A stretch of DNA of 64,000 bases from Glebionis coronaria (lineage: Eukaryota > Streptophyta > Magnoliopsida > Asterales > Asteraceae). Made by a program: the position numbers and the translations under genes. The notes beneath the pieces were generated by a model. It saw only the letters and a list, made by a program, of their open reading frames with translations, did no database searches and was not told where the DNA came from. How positions within the stretch are numbered: the stretch's first letter is position 1; each line of letters begins with the position of its first letter. Where the stretch lies: contig CM046882.1 of NCBI GenBank assembly GCA_025667525.1, forward strand, positions 20,100,488 to 20,164,487, given 5' to 3'. Below, piece by piece: positions 32,763 to 45,680 of this stretch.

Positions 32763-35712
32763 TGTAAGACCCCAAAAATCTGGTAACGGGACAGGTAAGC
32801 ACTGTGGGGTCCCACATCATGGTAACAACATACATGGCAATAAGGTAAATAAAAGACAAATCAAATAATATGACACACTTCACGAGTTTATTCAAAAGCT
32901 GCGGAATAAAATATATAAATATGGTCCCAGATTTGCATAATATGACATCAACAAAAGTCACATATTTTTACCAACATACTCATAATAGTCTTAGTGCATA
33001 AAAGTACTTTTATTTGTCATGATTAACATGGCGTAATTAGTTTTCCCAAAAGTTTCAACCAATAATGACATGGAATCGTCCAGTTGTCGGATCCTGCGGG
33101 CTCCCATCCTTAGCAAAATTTAGCATTAGCATTACCTGAGAAATAACATGTAAATATGTCAACATAAAGCTGAGTGAAATTCATAGGTTTAATAAGTGGT
33201 AATGTGAAATACAAACATTAGTTTTATAAAATAGCAACAGGATATGATTTAGTACCGTCGTACAAAATCATTTATATTAATTTATTGCAATAGCTCACGA
33301 CACCGAAGCTTTAACATAAATGTTTTACCCCTAGTAAGTATCTAGTCAAAATACTTAGGTAATTAAATGTAGGTGCGTCAAGGTAATCGGGACGGGGATT
33401 GTTAATCCCGATGGATCCATCCACAACATTCGCGCTTGCAAAATGTGAATTAACGGTTCATGATGTAGGGGCTTTTTGACTAAGTTACTAATGCAATAAG
33501 TAAATGTATAATCTGTGGAAAGCATTCCGTTCTTGAATAGCATACTAAAAGTTTTAAATGATTGTATTCCACGCATGTTATTCTCACCCCGTAATTTGTA
33601 ACAAGTATATAAGAAAAGGGGCTATGAACTCACCTTTAGCAAGTAATCACAAGGTAAAGAAGCTGAGCAAAAAGGAGTCTTCACGGACCTATGCAATGGT
33701 GACGCCTAATAAGAATGCGTTCAATGTAGAAATAACGTTTTAGAAGTGACGGGACATAGTGTGACTAAGTAACTTGCGTGCGATGGCGAGACCTAAGCTT
33801 AAGATGAAATTTGACCCAAACACCTTGAACCTACTGTAATAACATAATATTAACCTTATATGATGGTCCAAGCATTTATATGCAGGTTTCGAACACGTTT
33901 TAGACTCGGTTTGTAAAACCAAAACAAGGGACTGCATTCAGTTTTCTGAAAAAGGCTGTGAAGATTTGGTCATATCTAAAAATCGATAATAGTACAGGAG
34001 ATGAAATTTCTTGACATGTATAGGTATTCCTCTTACCTTTCTAAGTTGGGCAAAAACAGACCTAGAACTATTTTCAATCAACGGGAATTCCATTTTTAGT
34101 GGCAGACTATCAAAACAGAAAGTTGTAAACGTCTTACGATGCCTTCGGTAACTTGAGCACAAATCCCAAATGGTATAAGATTTTGACACCAAACCAAAAA
34201 GAGAAGTTGTCTTATGATTGCACCTACTGTAAAAAGTTATAAAATCATAAATTCATCCTTTTTACCCAAGTCAATTAACCCACGTTTTAAGCATAACATT
34301 CAGATTTGACATAGTTTAGTAAAACGGCCGTTCCGGGCACATCCGGACACTTCCCGTTTCCATCCAACTCACCATATACTAAGCACATCAGTGGGTATCA
34401 AATTTTCAAATAAAAACATAGTCATATCTTTAAGAAAATTTTGCCATAACCTGTTTGTTTCTGTGATAATTTTCATACTACGAAAACGACTCCATTCGGC
34501 TACCTAACCTTAATCAAGCAACACTTAAGCTATACCAAATCGCCATGCAAGTGTCCTAAGTCCTAATATGACCTAATTATCAAAAATCTCAGTGGGTTTC
34601 ACCCAAGGAGTTCAAAATACATGAACAAAGAGAATCAAAATACTAGCAATATCAAAACTAAAATGCTAGGGACTATACCTTCACAACAAGTAGGGATTAA
34701 TCCAAACACGCAAATTAAACAATTCCTCCTCTTTGATCCTTAGAAATTTCGTGGCCCTAGGTCATCATAACATACCCAAATCAAAAATTTTCACAACATA
34801 TAAAGGTTTTATGCATAGAAACATCAAAAACAAACATGGAATTTTACAAAAACATCATCAAATCATAAGATTTGATGATGTTTTTGACCTCAATCAAAAA
34901 CTTGATGCATGTTGTAATTAACACATGGGTATGAATAAGAATCAAAGATTAGACATGGAATTAGTCTTAATTTACCTCAATTCAAAAAAAAATCAAAGGC
35001 TTTGGGTGTGTTTGTGTTTCCTCGGCCTAAGGGAGAAGGAAGGAGTAGAGAGATTTTTTTTTTTGAAAAGTTTTTATTTTGCAAGTATAAGGCCAAAATG
35101 GGTCAAACAAGGTCAAGTTTGGGCTTCCTTGAGCCTAGTCCAGCCAAGTAACCCAATAAAAGGCCCAAGGTTTTTTTTTTTGGTGTAAACTTTCGAAATT
35201 TTACGGGTTTAAATAACGTGTCATTTCCGACAAAAACCGCGACTCGTTTATTTTTAAAACGAAATTTCTTTAAAATTACTCGTAAACACTAGTTTGGCCC
35301 GAATTTCACTAGGTTGGATCAAGGAGTCAAGAATAACTAGAAATCACATAAAAATAAATTTTATTGCGACGTTCGGACCCGAAAACCCAGTCTGACAGCC
35401 GGAAAACGCAAAAAACGCAAAAGTTCACCATTGCGTCCGTAATTGCTCAAGATGTCGTTTTTCATTATTTTTTAGGCAAAGAGTCAATAATAAGACATAT
35501 AAAATGTGATAAAACCTCATAGAAATTACAAACATGAAGTTTGGGCATTTTGCTAATAATATCGTAAATTAGCAAAATTCATAAAATTTTATATTTAACT
35601 AAAATTCGAGGATGACACGTAATCACTGTAAAATAATTAGGGAATGTGGTGAAAGCGTGAATAAGCACGCATAAAAGTTAAAAGAAAATTATCGAAATTC
35701 CGTGTTCTCACA
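32763..35712 (-). repeat. Element C 3' LTR
   Basis: 2950 bases; plus-strand start TGTAAGACCCC, end GTTCTCACA. It differs from the other LTR by about seven or eight bases in the first 330 by eye, which fits the most recent insertion of the three nested in D. Confidence 0.92.
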
Positions 35713-35754
35713 GTCTTCCCCCCTAAAGGAACTCTGGTCCCTCAGAGTTTAACT

Positions 35755-36095
35755 GGAGGCAGTAGGTGACGGAAAGAGATGAGGATACTAGACTTTGAAT
35801 TGCTCTTCGCTTTCCCAAGTGACTTTAGCGCCAAGTCACGAGTCCCAACAGACTTTAACGATTGGAAACCAACTGCGCCTAAGTTTCTTTACTTGTCGGT
35901 TCACAATTTCGATCGACTCTTCAACGAAATACATTTTGTCGTCGACTTTGATCTCTTCTAACGGAATTTGAATGTCTGACTCGGCCAAACATTTCTTAAG
36001 GTTTGAAATGTGAAACACGTTATGAACGCAACTTAGTTCTTGCGGTGAGCTCAAACGATGAGCCATTAGGCCAATACGTTCGATAATTTCAAACT
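35755..36095 (-). pseudogene. pol: Element C integrase C-terminus with chromodomain-like tail
   Basis: The minus-strand frame has FEIIERIGLMAHRL, then LSCVHNVFHISNLKKCL, the conserved GPY-F/chromodomain region of chromovirus integrases. VDDKMYFVEESIEI, VKVCWDS and TWESEEQF follow, then YPHLF. Two stops break it, a TGA after WDS and a TAG before YPHLF; both fit C-to-T changes of CGA and CAG. Homology stops near 36095, so the rest of Pol has been replaced or lost. It lies just upstream of the polypurine tract, as expected for the end of Pol. Confidence 0.82.
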
Positions 36096-39000
36096 TGGAT
36101 TAAAATAATGACCTTTCAGTACGGAGAAATATCAAAAGATAACATGAACAAAATAATTGCTTAAACGGACAAGGCGCTCTAAAATGAGCCAAGATGGTTA
36201 ATAAACAAGGAATCGCAAATCACGCAACTGTAAAGCATGACAATTTACTTATAGAAAAATAGAAGGGAAATATGAATTACATATAGACATTTGGATTACA
36301 AGTTGTCACAACTATTTGTCTAGGATTTGATATTACTTTCGATTTGGCTTAAGTATTTTCTTGATTATAAGAAAACTTTACACGGTTTAGTGATTTGAAA
36401 TCAAACTATATATATATTTAGTGAGTAACCAGTTGCTATATCTTTTCTTGATCAGGATTTTGAAGTAAAAGTAACTTAGTTCAAATAATTATTTCAATCA
36501 TCTTAACAGCTTTTGGGATGACTGTATGAAATTATTGTTAAAAACTCAGGTTTATCGTTACCATTAAAAAAAAATCAAATTTCCAATTTTTTTTATCATT
36601 GTTAGAAATTATAATTTAAAATGATAATTTCATTAGGTCGAATGTAAAGTATGATACAATCAAATACTTTAAAAGATACAACTTGACATCCTTTCAAACA
36701 CTAGTTATAATTCTACCAGAGAGGATGTATAGATCTTATATTTAACTTGAAACGGATATTTTGGTAATATAAACACTTGATAAAGTGTGTAGAACGTTCT
36801 TAAAATTTAGAATAATGTATAGAAATCCATATAGGTGTTTAATGTCTCAAATAGTAAACATGTGACGTATCCAAGTTTTCAAAATATGACAAGATAGCAA
36901 ATGAGTATGAATCGAATAACAATCAACAATTAGTATACGAGTGATAGTACGAGGGGATAAAACGTAATTCGTATCTATTTCTTAATGATCATGTTAGGAT
37001 AGATGCATCGATGATAAGAAAAATAAGAAATTAAGGATTTAACAATGATTAATTAACGTATGTGGTTGGCGTCACCGACGACGACCCCTTCTTTTTATTT
37101 CTCGATGGTCGATACACGATCGAAAGAGAAAAACCACACAATAAATTTTCGAATCAAAGAAAATTATTAAGAAGTCACTTGAGAGTAATTCTAGTAAAAT
37201 GAACAACATTAGCAACGAGAGAGCGGAGTCAACACATGGTTCACACAAATGAATTCCAAGACAATAGAGTCTAACTCACATCATGACAAATACACGAAAT
37301 CATCGTTCACTTCCAGTCATAAATCACTAGTCACGTCCGGAGATGTTTCGAAGGTCTACCAAGATAGATAGAGGAGGTCGATCGATGTAGAAGCATAACA
37401 ACGTTGAAACTTTCAAGTCTGGTATCAATGGTAAGAAATTAGACAAGTTGTAACGAGAACTATGTCACGAAGGAAGATGAGGTTACAAGCAAAACAAAGA
37501 TCGTTGAATAAGGATATATGTGCTTGAGGCATGTACTTTTTTCAAGAAAAGATAAGGGATCATATGTGTATGTCGCGAACTGGTGGTACTCGCATAAGAT
37601 GTAATAGTTTTCTACCTTTATTTTATCTAAATTTTTAGAAACACAAGTAAAAGTTCTTTGACAAGGTATTTTAGGTGACTACTATTTGGCCTCGCATGGC
37701 TCCTTCCAAATTACGCATAGGTGATCAGGCCATGCATAATTTAGGACAAGCAATGCGATGCTCAGCTTCGTCAAACCAGTATTACATATCATATGATTTA
37801 AAATATGTATATGAAATCAAAATAATTTATGAAACTTTTCGCCAGTACTAATTGGCTAGATGTTTAAATCAACAATTTTATTGTTACAAGAATTCTTTAC
37901 TAGACCAATTGTTGAACAATTTGTGAAAATACATTGTAAAATGAATATTTATTAATTTTATAAGATAACATTCAAGTATTTAATAAGGCCCAAGTGGAAC
38001 ATTTTATAAAATGATCCGCAATCAATACCATTTTGGGTTTATAGAGCAACTTATAAAATAGCGAGTGGGTTACATGGGGGTAAATAAGAGTAGTTCAAGA
38101 CAACCAACGAAATAGTTACAAGTTGATAAGTTTCAAAAGGTTTAGTCAGTATCACCATGAAACACGTGTCAAGTTGATAACGAACGATATGAAAACAAGA
38201 ACTTCAAACCTTGACCCAATTCAGTGGTGCAATAGAAAAAACGAAAGATAAATAAAATGACAAATGAGTCATGTATAATAGAAAGGATTAAGGAATCCAT
38301 ACGCGTGCAGATAGAGATCCAGCTGAAGTAGGGCAATAGTAATACTTTAAGAATTATCCGCGACCTAATACGTAAAAAGTCAACAAAAGTCAAAGTATGA
38401 CCCGAGTATGACCCAATAATGAAAAGTTATAAAAATACATGTAAGTTACTGGAATACAATAAAATATGGTCATACAAACTTGTTACATCAAGCTATATAG
38501 CTTAGAACTCATTTTTATAAGTTTTGACTAACCGTATAGAAAATAGTCAACTTTTGGCTTTTCCGACTCGAGGCGAATTACTAGACATTAGACCTCAATT
38601 TCACTTAAAATATGATGTTAAACATCCTAAGAATCAGTATCTATAATCCCAAATCCATTCCATAAGGTTTAAGCTTGCTTAAGGGGCGTTTGGGTAATGA
38701 ACTACTCATTTACTCGCTTAATGAAAAAGTGCAGAAAACTCTTTTTCGCGAGGCTTAAAAATCCTAATTAGACTCTTGGAAAAATTCTACAAAAATTCAG
38801 AGAAGTCAAACACATCATGTAGTTAATATCTGGTGAATTTTAAGAAAAGTTTTGAAGTCTAGATACCTTTTTAAAAATAAAAACCAAAACGTATTCTGCG
38901 CGAAAAAGTCAAACTTTACAGTCTGTATTTTACATTTTTGAGGATCAAATGCCCATTTTAAAGCTTCCGTTTCCGCGAGGGTGACTAAAAACATCATTCC

Positions 39001-40757
39001 GGACAACTTTGTAGTTTTATCCGAAGGCTGAAAACACTTTTACGACACACTTATACCTATGACAGCAGCTATATAATCAAAATTTTGCAACTTTTCAATT
39101 TAGTAAACAATACCCACTTATGTGTCAAAAACTTAAAGGTAGCTAACGGGCACTAAAACTTTGCATCAAAAGTCATCATTATATGTTTCTCAAACGTTTC
39201 AAGTGATAAATCTTGGCTAAACACTCATTAACCATACCAAGCACGCTAAACCAAACGCTAGTTTAAGTCGGTTGTACCCTATTAGACTAGTTACTAAAAT
39301 GCCCAGTATTTCTTCGTTATGAAGAGATAGACGATGAACCTTATACCGTCGGAAAGGTGTTTTCATACCAGACATTCCTAGATATATGAATTTATCTCAG
39401 TTTTCCAAATGGGAAAAGTCCATCTTAGAGAAAGGTTAAAATTTTAGAAAACCGGTTATAAAATTAACGAGCACCGTTTTAGTCATAAAATTCAATTGGT
39501 GATGGCAATTAACGCAAGCTCAGCGGCCAAGCTTAGCTTATAATGTATACTAACTACCCAAGGCAAAAAGTAAGGGTTAAATGGGTCCTAACCTGTAGCA
39601 AAACACCAAGCATACCTGCTGGTCCAGAATGGGTTTTCAACCGTATTTCGGCCGTAACTTCTTAATGCGGATGAGTTAAAGGGTGTGCGAATAACCAAAA
39701 CGAGCGTAAAGATAATCTCTTTTATTCTGTAAAACTGAAAATAAAATTTGACCTGATTTCGGACCTCGAAATGCGTGTACATCAGCAAACTTTATTTATA
39801 TTATTTTTCTCAAATTTCCAATTGCCACAAAATATTCGTTATAAAGAATTAGAAGTCGAATTTTATATCAAAACGATCGTCTAAACAAGCTTTATCAGTT
39901 GTCGCCAATTCCTTATTGTCTAACTCGTTTCACCAAAAAATTTCATTTACCACTTTGAATACGCACATGGCTTATGGATTCCAAAACGACGAAAAAATAC
40001 ACATTTCGTAAGAATGAAGGAAAGTAGCGGCTGGAGGGTGTTTAAAGAATACTAGTCAATAAGACTATAAACAAAAGAAACGGACAACGTTCTTGACTTA
40101 ATTTTCAATATACGAAGTAAAAACTTCATAGGCGTGCCATCTCTTCCAAACTCATAATAGATACCAAAGAAAAGGCGAAATATCAATAAGTCGCGCTCCC
40201 AAGTATATGATATTTTAAACGAGGAATAATATTAGAAATCTATATGCGTAAAGCCGTAATCCAATCAATCGTCACGAACTAGACGTTTAGCTAAAAATCA
40301 GCATGACGTTTCCGAAATGTAAGCGAATATTATAATTCGAATTCGAAAGAAGAATAATCAGTGAAACATGAAATTTAGAACAGTGTTCAAATGTCAAGTA
40401 AAACGGTGACATAAATGAGTAGCAAAGCGAGATTTACAAAGATCTCATCGACTAAAACACTTAGAATATCTCAACTGGAGTTATCGCGAAAACTCGCGCA
40501 AACGATAAAAGCAAGTCGTTAGAAATAGTCGGTACAGAAAAATCAGAAGAATACAAGAATAAAGTAATGAATATTGTAGTAATTTATACAAGTCTCAATA
40601 TAGGTTTAACTCAAGCAATAGTAAGGATTAGAGAGTTACCCGCGCGGATACCGAACATCTTGGCAGATTCCATGTTTGGCACTAAGACTCATAGGATTTT
40701 CTTGAAAAATATGGGTCATAGACTAAGTTTAAAACGACTCAATTCACTATGACCATG
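36096..40757 (-). other. Element C non-coding interior
   Basis: 4.66 kb with no frame above about 75 codons that shows a known motif on either strand. No RT, protease or Gag motif was recognised. It is not obviously repetitive within itself. Confidence 0.7.
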
Positions 40758-40772
40758 GCTCTGGTACCAATC

Positions 40773-43725
40773 TGTAAGACCCCAAAAATCTGGTAACGGG
40801 ACAGGTAAGCATTGTGGGGTCCCACATCATGGTAACAACATACATGGCAATAAGGTAAATAAAAGACAAAGCAAATAATATGACACACTTCACGAGTTTA
40901 TTCAAAAGCTGCGGAATAAAATATACAAATATGGTCCCAGATTTGCATAATATGACATCAACAAAAGTCACATAATTTTACCAGCATACTCATAATAGTC
41001 TTAGTGCATAAAAGTACTTTTATTTGGCATGATTAACATGGCGTAATTAGTTTTCCCAAAAGTTTCAACCAATAATGACATGAAATCGTCCAGTTGTCGG
41101 ATCCTGCGGGCTCCCATCCTTAGCAAAATTTAGCATTAGCATTACCTGAGAAATAACATGTAAATATGTCAACATAAAGCTGAGTGAAATTCATAGGTTT
41201 AATAAATGGTAATGTGAAATACAAACATTAGTTTTATAAAATAGCAACAGGATATGATTTAGTACCGTCGTACAAAATCATTTATATTAATTTATTGCAA
41301 TAGCTCACGACACCGAAGCTTTAACATAAATGTTTTACCCCTAGTAAGTATCTAGTCAAAATACTTAGGTAATTAAATGTAGGTGCGTCAAGGTAATCGG
41401 GACGGGGATTGTTAATCCCGATGGATCCATCCACAACATTCGCGCTTGCAAAATGTGAATTCACGGTTCATGATGTAGGGGCTTTTTGACTAAGGTACTA
41501 ATGCAATAAGTAAATGTATAATCTGTGGAAAGCATTCCGTTCTTGAATAGCATACTAAAAGTTTTAAATGATTGTATTCCAGGCATGTTATTCTCACCCC
41601 GTAATTTGTAACAAGTATATAAGAAAAGGGGCTATGAACTCACCTTTAGCAAGTAATCACAAGGTAAAGGAGCTGAGCAAAAAGGAGTCTTCACGGACCT
41701 ATGCAATGGTGACGCCTAATAAAAATGTGTTCAATGTAGAAATAACGTTTTAGAAGTGACGGGACATAGTGTGACTAAGTAACTTGCGTGCGATGGCGAG
41801 ACCTAAGCTTAAGATGAAATTTGACCCAAACACCTTGAACCTACTATAATAACATAATATTAACCTTATATGATGGTACAAGCATTTATATGCAGGTTTC
41901 TAACACGTTTTAGACTCGGTTTGTAAAACCAAAACAAGGGACTGCATTCAGTTTTCTGAAAAAGGTTGTGAAGATTTGGTCATATCTAAAAATCGATAAT
42001 AGTACAGGAGATGAAATTTCTTGACATGTATAGGTATTCCTCTTACCTTTCTAACTTGGGCAAAAACAGACCTAGAACTATTTTCAATCAACGGGAATTC
42101 CATTTTTAGTGGCAGACTATCAAAACAGAAAGTTGTAAACGTCTTACGATGCCTTCGGTAACTTGAGCACAAATCCCAAATGGTATAAGATTTTGACACC
42201 AAACCAAAAAGAGAAGTTGTCTTATGATTGCACCTACTGTAAAAAGTTATAAAATCATAAATTAATCCTTTTTACCCAAGTCAATTAACCCACGTTTTAA
42301 GCATAACATTCAGATTTGACATAGTTTAGTAAAACGGCCGTTCCGGGCACATCCGGACACTTTCCGTTTCCATCCAACTCATCATATACTAAGCACATCA
42401 GTGGGTATCAAATTTTAAAATAAAAACACAGTCATATTTTTAAGAAAATTTTGCCATAACCTGTTTGTTTCTGTGATAATTTTCATACTACGAAAACGAC
42501 TCCATTCGGCTACCTAACCTTAATCAAGCAACACTTAAGCTATACCAAATCGCCACGCAAGTGTCCTAAGTCCTAATATGACCTAATTATCAAAAATCTC
42601 AGTGGGTTTCACCCAAGGAGTTCAAAATACATGAACAAAGAGAATCAAAATACTAGCAATATCAAAACTAAAATGCTAGGAGGGACTATACCTTCACAAC
42701 AAGTAGGGATTAATCCAAACACGCAAATTAAACAATTCCTCCTCTTTGATCCTTAGAAATTTCGTGGCCCTAGGTCATAATAACATACCCAAATCAAAAA
42801 ATTTCACAACATATAAAGGTTTTATGCATAGAAACATCAAAAACAAACATGGAATTTTACAAAAACATCATCAAATCATAAGATTTGATGATTTTTTTGA
42901 CCTCAATCAAAAACTTGATGCATGTTGTAATTAACACATGGGTATGAATAAGAATCAAAGATTAGACATGGAATTAGTCTTAATTTACCTCAATTCAAAA
43001 AAAATCAAAGGCTTTGGGTGTGTTTGTGTTTCCTCGGCCTAAGGGAGAAGGAAGGAGTAGAGAGACTTTTTTTTTTTTGAAAAGTTTTTATTTTGCAAGT
43101 ATAAGGCCAAAATGGGTCAAACAAGGTCAAGTTTGGGCTTCCTTGAGCCTAGTCCAGCCAAGTAACCCAAGAAAAGGCCCAAGGTTTTTTTTTAGGTGTA
43201 AACTTTCGAAATTTTACGGGTTTAAATAACGTGTCATTTCCGACAAAAACCGCGACTCGTTTATTTTTAAAACGAAATTTCTTTAAAATTACTCGTAAAT
43301 ACTAGTTTGGCCCGAATTTCACTAGGTTGGATCAAGGAGTCAAGAATAACTAGAAATCACATAAAAATAAATTTTATTGCGACGTTCGGACCCGAAAACC
43401 CAGTCCGACAGCCGGAAAACGCAAAAACGCAAAAGTTCACCATTGCGTCCGTAATTGCTCAAGATGTCGTTTTTCATTATTTTTTAGGCAAAGAGTCAAT
43501 AATAAGACATATAAAATGTGATAAAACCTCATAGAAATTACAAACAATGAAGTTTGGGCATTTTGCTAATAATATCGTAAATGAGCGAAATTCATAAAAT
43601 TTTATATTTAACTAAAATTCGAGGATGACACGTAATCACTGTAAAATAATTAGGGAATGTGGTGAAAGCGTGAATAAGCACGCATAAAAGTTAAAAGAAA
43701 ATTATCGAAATTCCGTGTTCTCACA
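40773..43725 (-). repeat. Element C 5' LTR
   Basis: 2953 bases, the same ends as the other LTR; the primer-site complement lies three bases outside it at 40758-40769. Short frames such as 41948-42202 are present in both LTRs and have no known motif. Confidence 0.92.
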
Positions 43726-45209
43726 ATTCAAGCTACGAAGTTTCGAGGTCGTGAAGCCGATAATCCTCACGACCATATTCGGAATTTTGATCATCTTTTA
43801 GCCAATAGCAAGTTTAAGAACGTCGACACCGATGTCGTCAAGCTTATGCTTTTTTCGTACTCGCTCGATGGTGTTGCCAAGGATTGGTACGAGAAAGAGC
43901 CACCTAATTCCATAATTACGTGGAAGGATCTCGTTTCCAAATTCGTTAATCATTTTTTCCCACCGTCTAAGACGACGTTTTCAAAAATGAAATTACGAGC
44001 TTTGAGCAAAAACCGAATGAATCTTTTAGAGACGCGTGGGATCGTTTTAAGGAATTGCTTAGGCAATGTCCTCACCATGGATTTTCCGAGTTGCACCAAA
44101 TCGATACGTTTTACAACGGTCTTAGTTTTCAAGAACAAGATTCGTTGAATTCCGCCGCCGGTGGAAACTTTTTGTGTAAGACTCCGAAAGACGCTTTAAT
44201 GATTATCGAGAATCGATCCATGGTTTACCAACTCCACAACCGACCGAGTGTTGCCAATGTCGCCAATGTTAGTAGTTCTAATCGTGACATTGAGAGAGTT
44301 GATGCGAAAGTCGATAAGTTGACGAATGTGTTTACGTCTTTTCTCGTTGAGATGCAAAAGAAAGACGCTCCCGCTACGGTGAAAGGGGTTGAGACTTCGT
44401 GTACGTTTTGTGGTGGACCTCATAATTATTACGAGGGTGCGGCTACGGATGGTCAAACGTCGAATGTGAGTGCGTTAAACAACAATTTTTCTAATCAAAA
44501 TCAAAATAACGTCGGTCCATCGCAACAAGGCAATTATAACCAAGGGAACAATTTTAATCAAAATCGTAACAATTTTCAAGGAAACAATCAACAAGGAAAT
44601 TTTTCGAATCAAGGAGGTTATAATCAAGGTCAGAATTTGAATTGGCGAAATCGAGACAACAATCAAAACTCGAATTTTTCAAACAACAACAATCAAGGAA
44701 ACAATTTTTCGAGTGGTAATCAAGGAAATTTTCAAAGAAGTAATCAAGACCAAGGGAACTTTAATTCAAATCAAAATAGTTCGGCAAACGATTTTCAAAA
44801 TTACATGCAAACGAATGAAGCTAATATGAGACGATTAGAGGGAGAATTTGGTACTTTGAAAAACGACTTTACTAATACTTTGAAACTTCAAAACACGAAG
44901 ATTGAGCAAGGACAAATTGATATTAAAAAGATGTTTTCGGCTATTATGAATAAAGCCTCAGGTGCTTCGTCGAGTTCGTTACCTCGTGACACCGTTGCAA
45001 ATCCGAAGGAACAATGTAAAGCTGCCTCGTCTCATGGAAAAAGTCGTGTGATTACCCCTAACCTTGATAGATTTCGAGTTATTCCTTCTTATCAACCCTC
45101 GACTTCTAAGACGTCTTATTGTTCTAAAGTCGATGGGGTGAACGTGGCGACCAAGGAAAAGAGTGCACACCCTCGTGTACCTCAAATTCCATCCACGGCT
45201 CAAAAATAG
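43726..45209 (+). pseudogene. gag: Element B gag, second part
   Basis: Continues Gag from element C's right edge: ADNPHDHIRNFDHLL, LMLFSYSLDGVAKDWYEKEP, then SKFVNHFFPPSKTT, the typical gypsy Gag core. A one-base shift near 43985 moves the frame; the continuation has CPHHGFSELHQIDTFYNGL and SLNSAAGGNFL. A degenerate knuckle, CTFCGGPHNYYEG (last Cys lost), follows at about 44400. Next is a long Asn/Gln/Gly-rich low-complexity segment (about 44470-44790) and a short helical region. The frame ends at a TAG at 45207-45209 before the protease. Confidence 0.88.
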
Positions 45210-45680
45210 AGTTTTATCGACCTCACCAAAGTAACCCTTGAAGAAACTTGTGCATTGATCCTTCTTAAAAAACCCAAAAGGCATACGCCGAGAAAGGAAG
45301 AGGATCCGGGCCAATTTCTACTACCTTGTGATTTTTCCGAGATTGAGGGATGTTTAGCACTTGCCGATTTAGGTGCTAGCATCAATCTTATGCCTCATTC
45401 TTTCTGGAAATTAATGAGATTGCCTAGACTTACCCCCCACGAACATGACAATCGAGCTTGCAAATTGTACACCACTTATACCAATTGGAATAGCCGAGGA
45501 TGTCTATGTTAGAGTTGGAAAGTTTGTTTTTCCCGTGGATTTCGTTATATCTGATTACGAGTGTGACCCTAAAGGTCCAATTATTTTAGGCCGACCATTT
45601 TTATCGACGGCTCGAACCGTAATCGACGTCCACGAGGGAAGACTTACTATGAGATATGGGGAGGATAAAATGGACTTTTT
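45210..45680 (+). pseudogene. pro: Element B retropepsin
   Basis: After the TAG, the same frame continues [20 protein letters not shown], then the aspartic-protease active site [15 protein letters not shown] at about 45355-45405, preceded by [14 protein letters not shown] one-base shift near 45440 moves the frame. The second part has [19 protein letters not shown] and ILGRPFLSTARTVIDV, the conserved flap and C-terminal motifs of gypsy proteases. Retropepsins act as dimers to cut the polyprotein. The shift makes this copy inactive as written. Confidence 0.85.

Larger units (their letters stand above)
32763..43725 (-). mobile_element. Element C: large non-autonomous gypsy (chromovirus-derived) element
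   Basis: Minus-strand element of 10,963 bases, LTRs at 40773-43725 (5') and 32763-35712 (3'), TSD ATTCA at 32758-32762 and 43726-43730. The primer site is the complement of GCTCTGGTACCA (40758-40769), tRNA-Met type with one change. The polypurine tract is the complement of 35713-35729. Only the end of integrase with a chromodomain-like tail is recognisable (35755-36095); the other 4.7 kb of the interior shows no coding features. It is therefore a LARD-like derivative of a Tekay/Del-type chromovirus (lineage by motif memory). Confidence 0.9.

Noticed and set aside
33938..34192. 84-codon frame in the element C LTR, repeated at 41948-42202
   Set aside because: Kept because the two LTRs are young copies of each other; no recognisable domain or coding bias.
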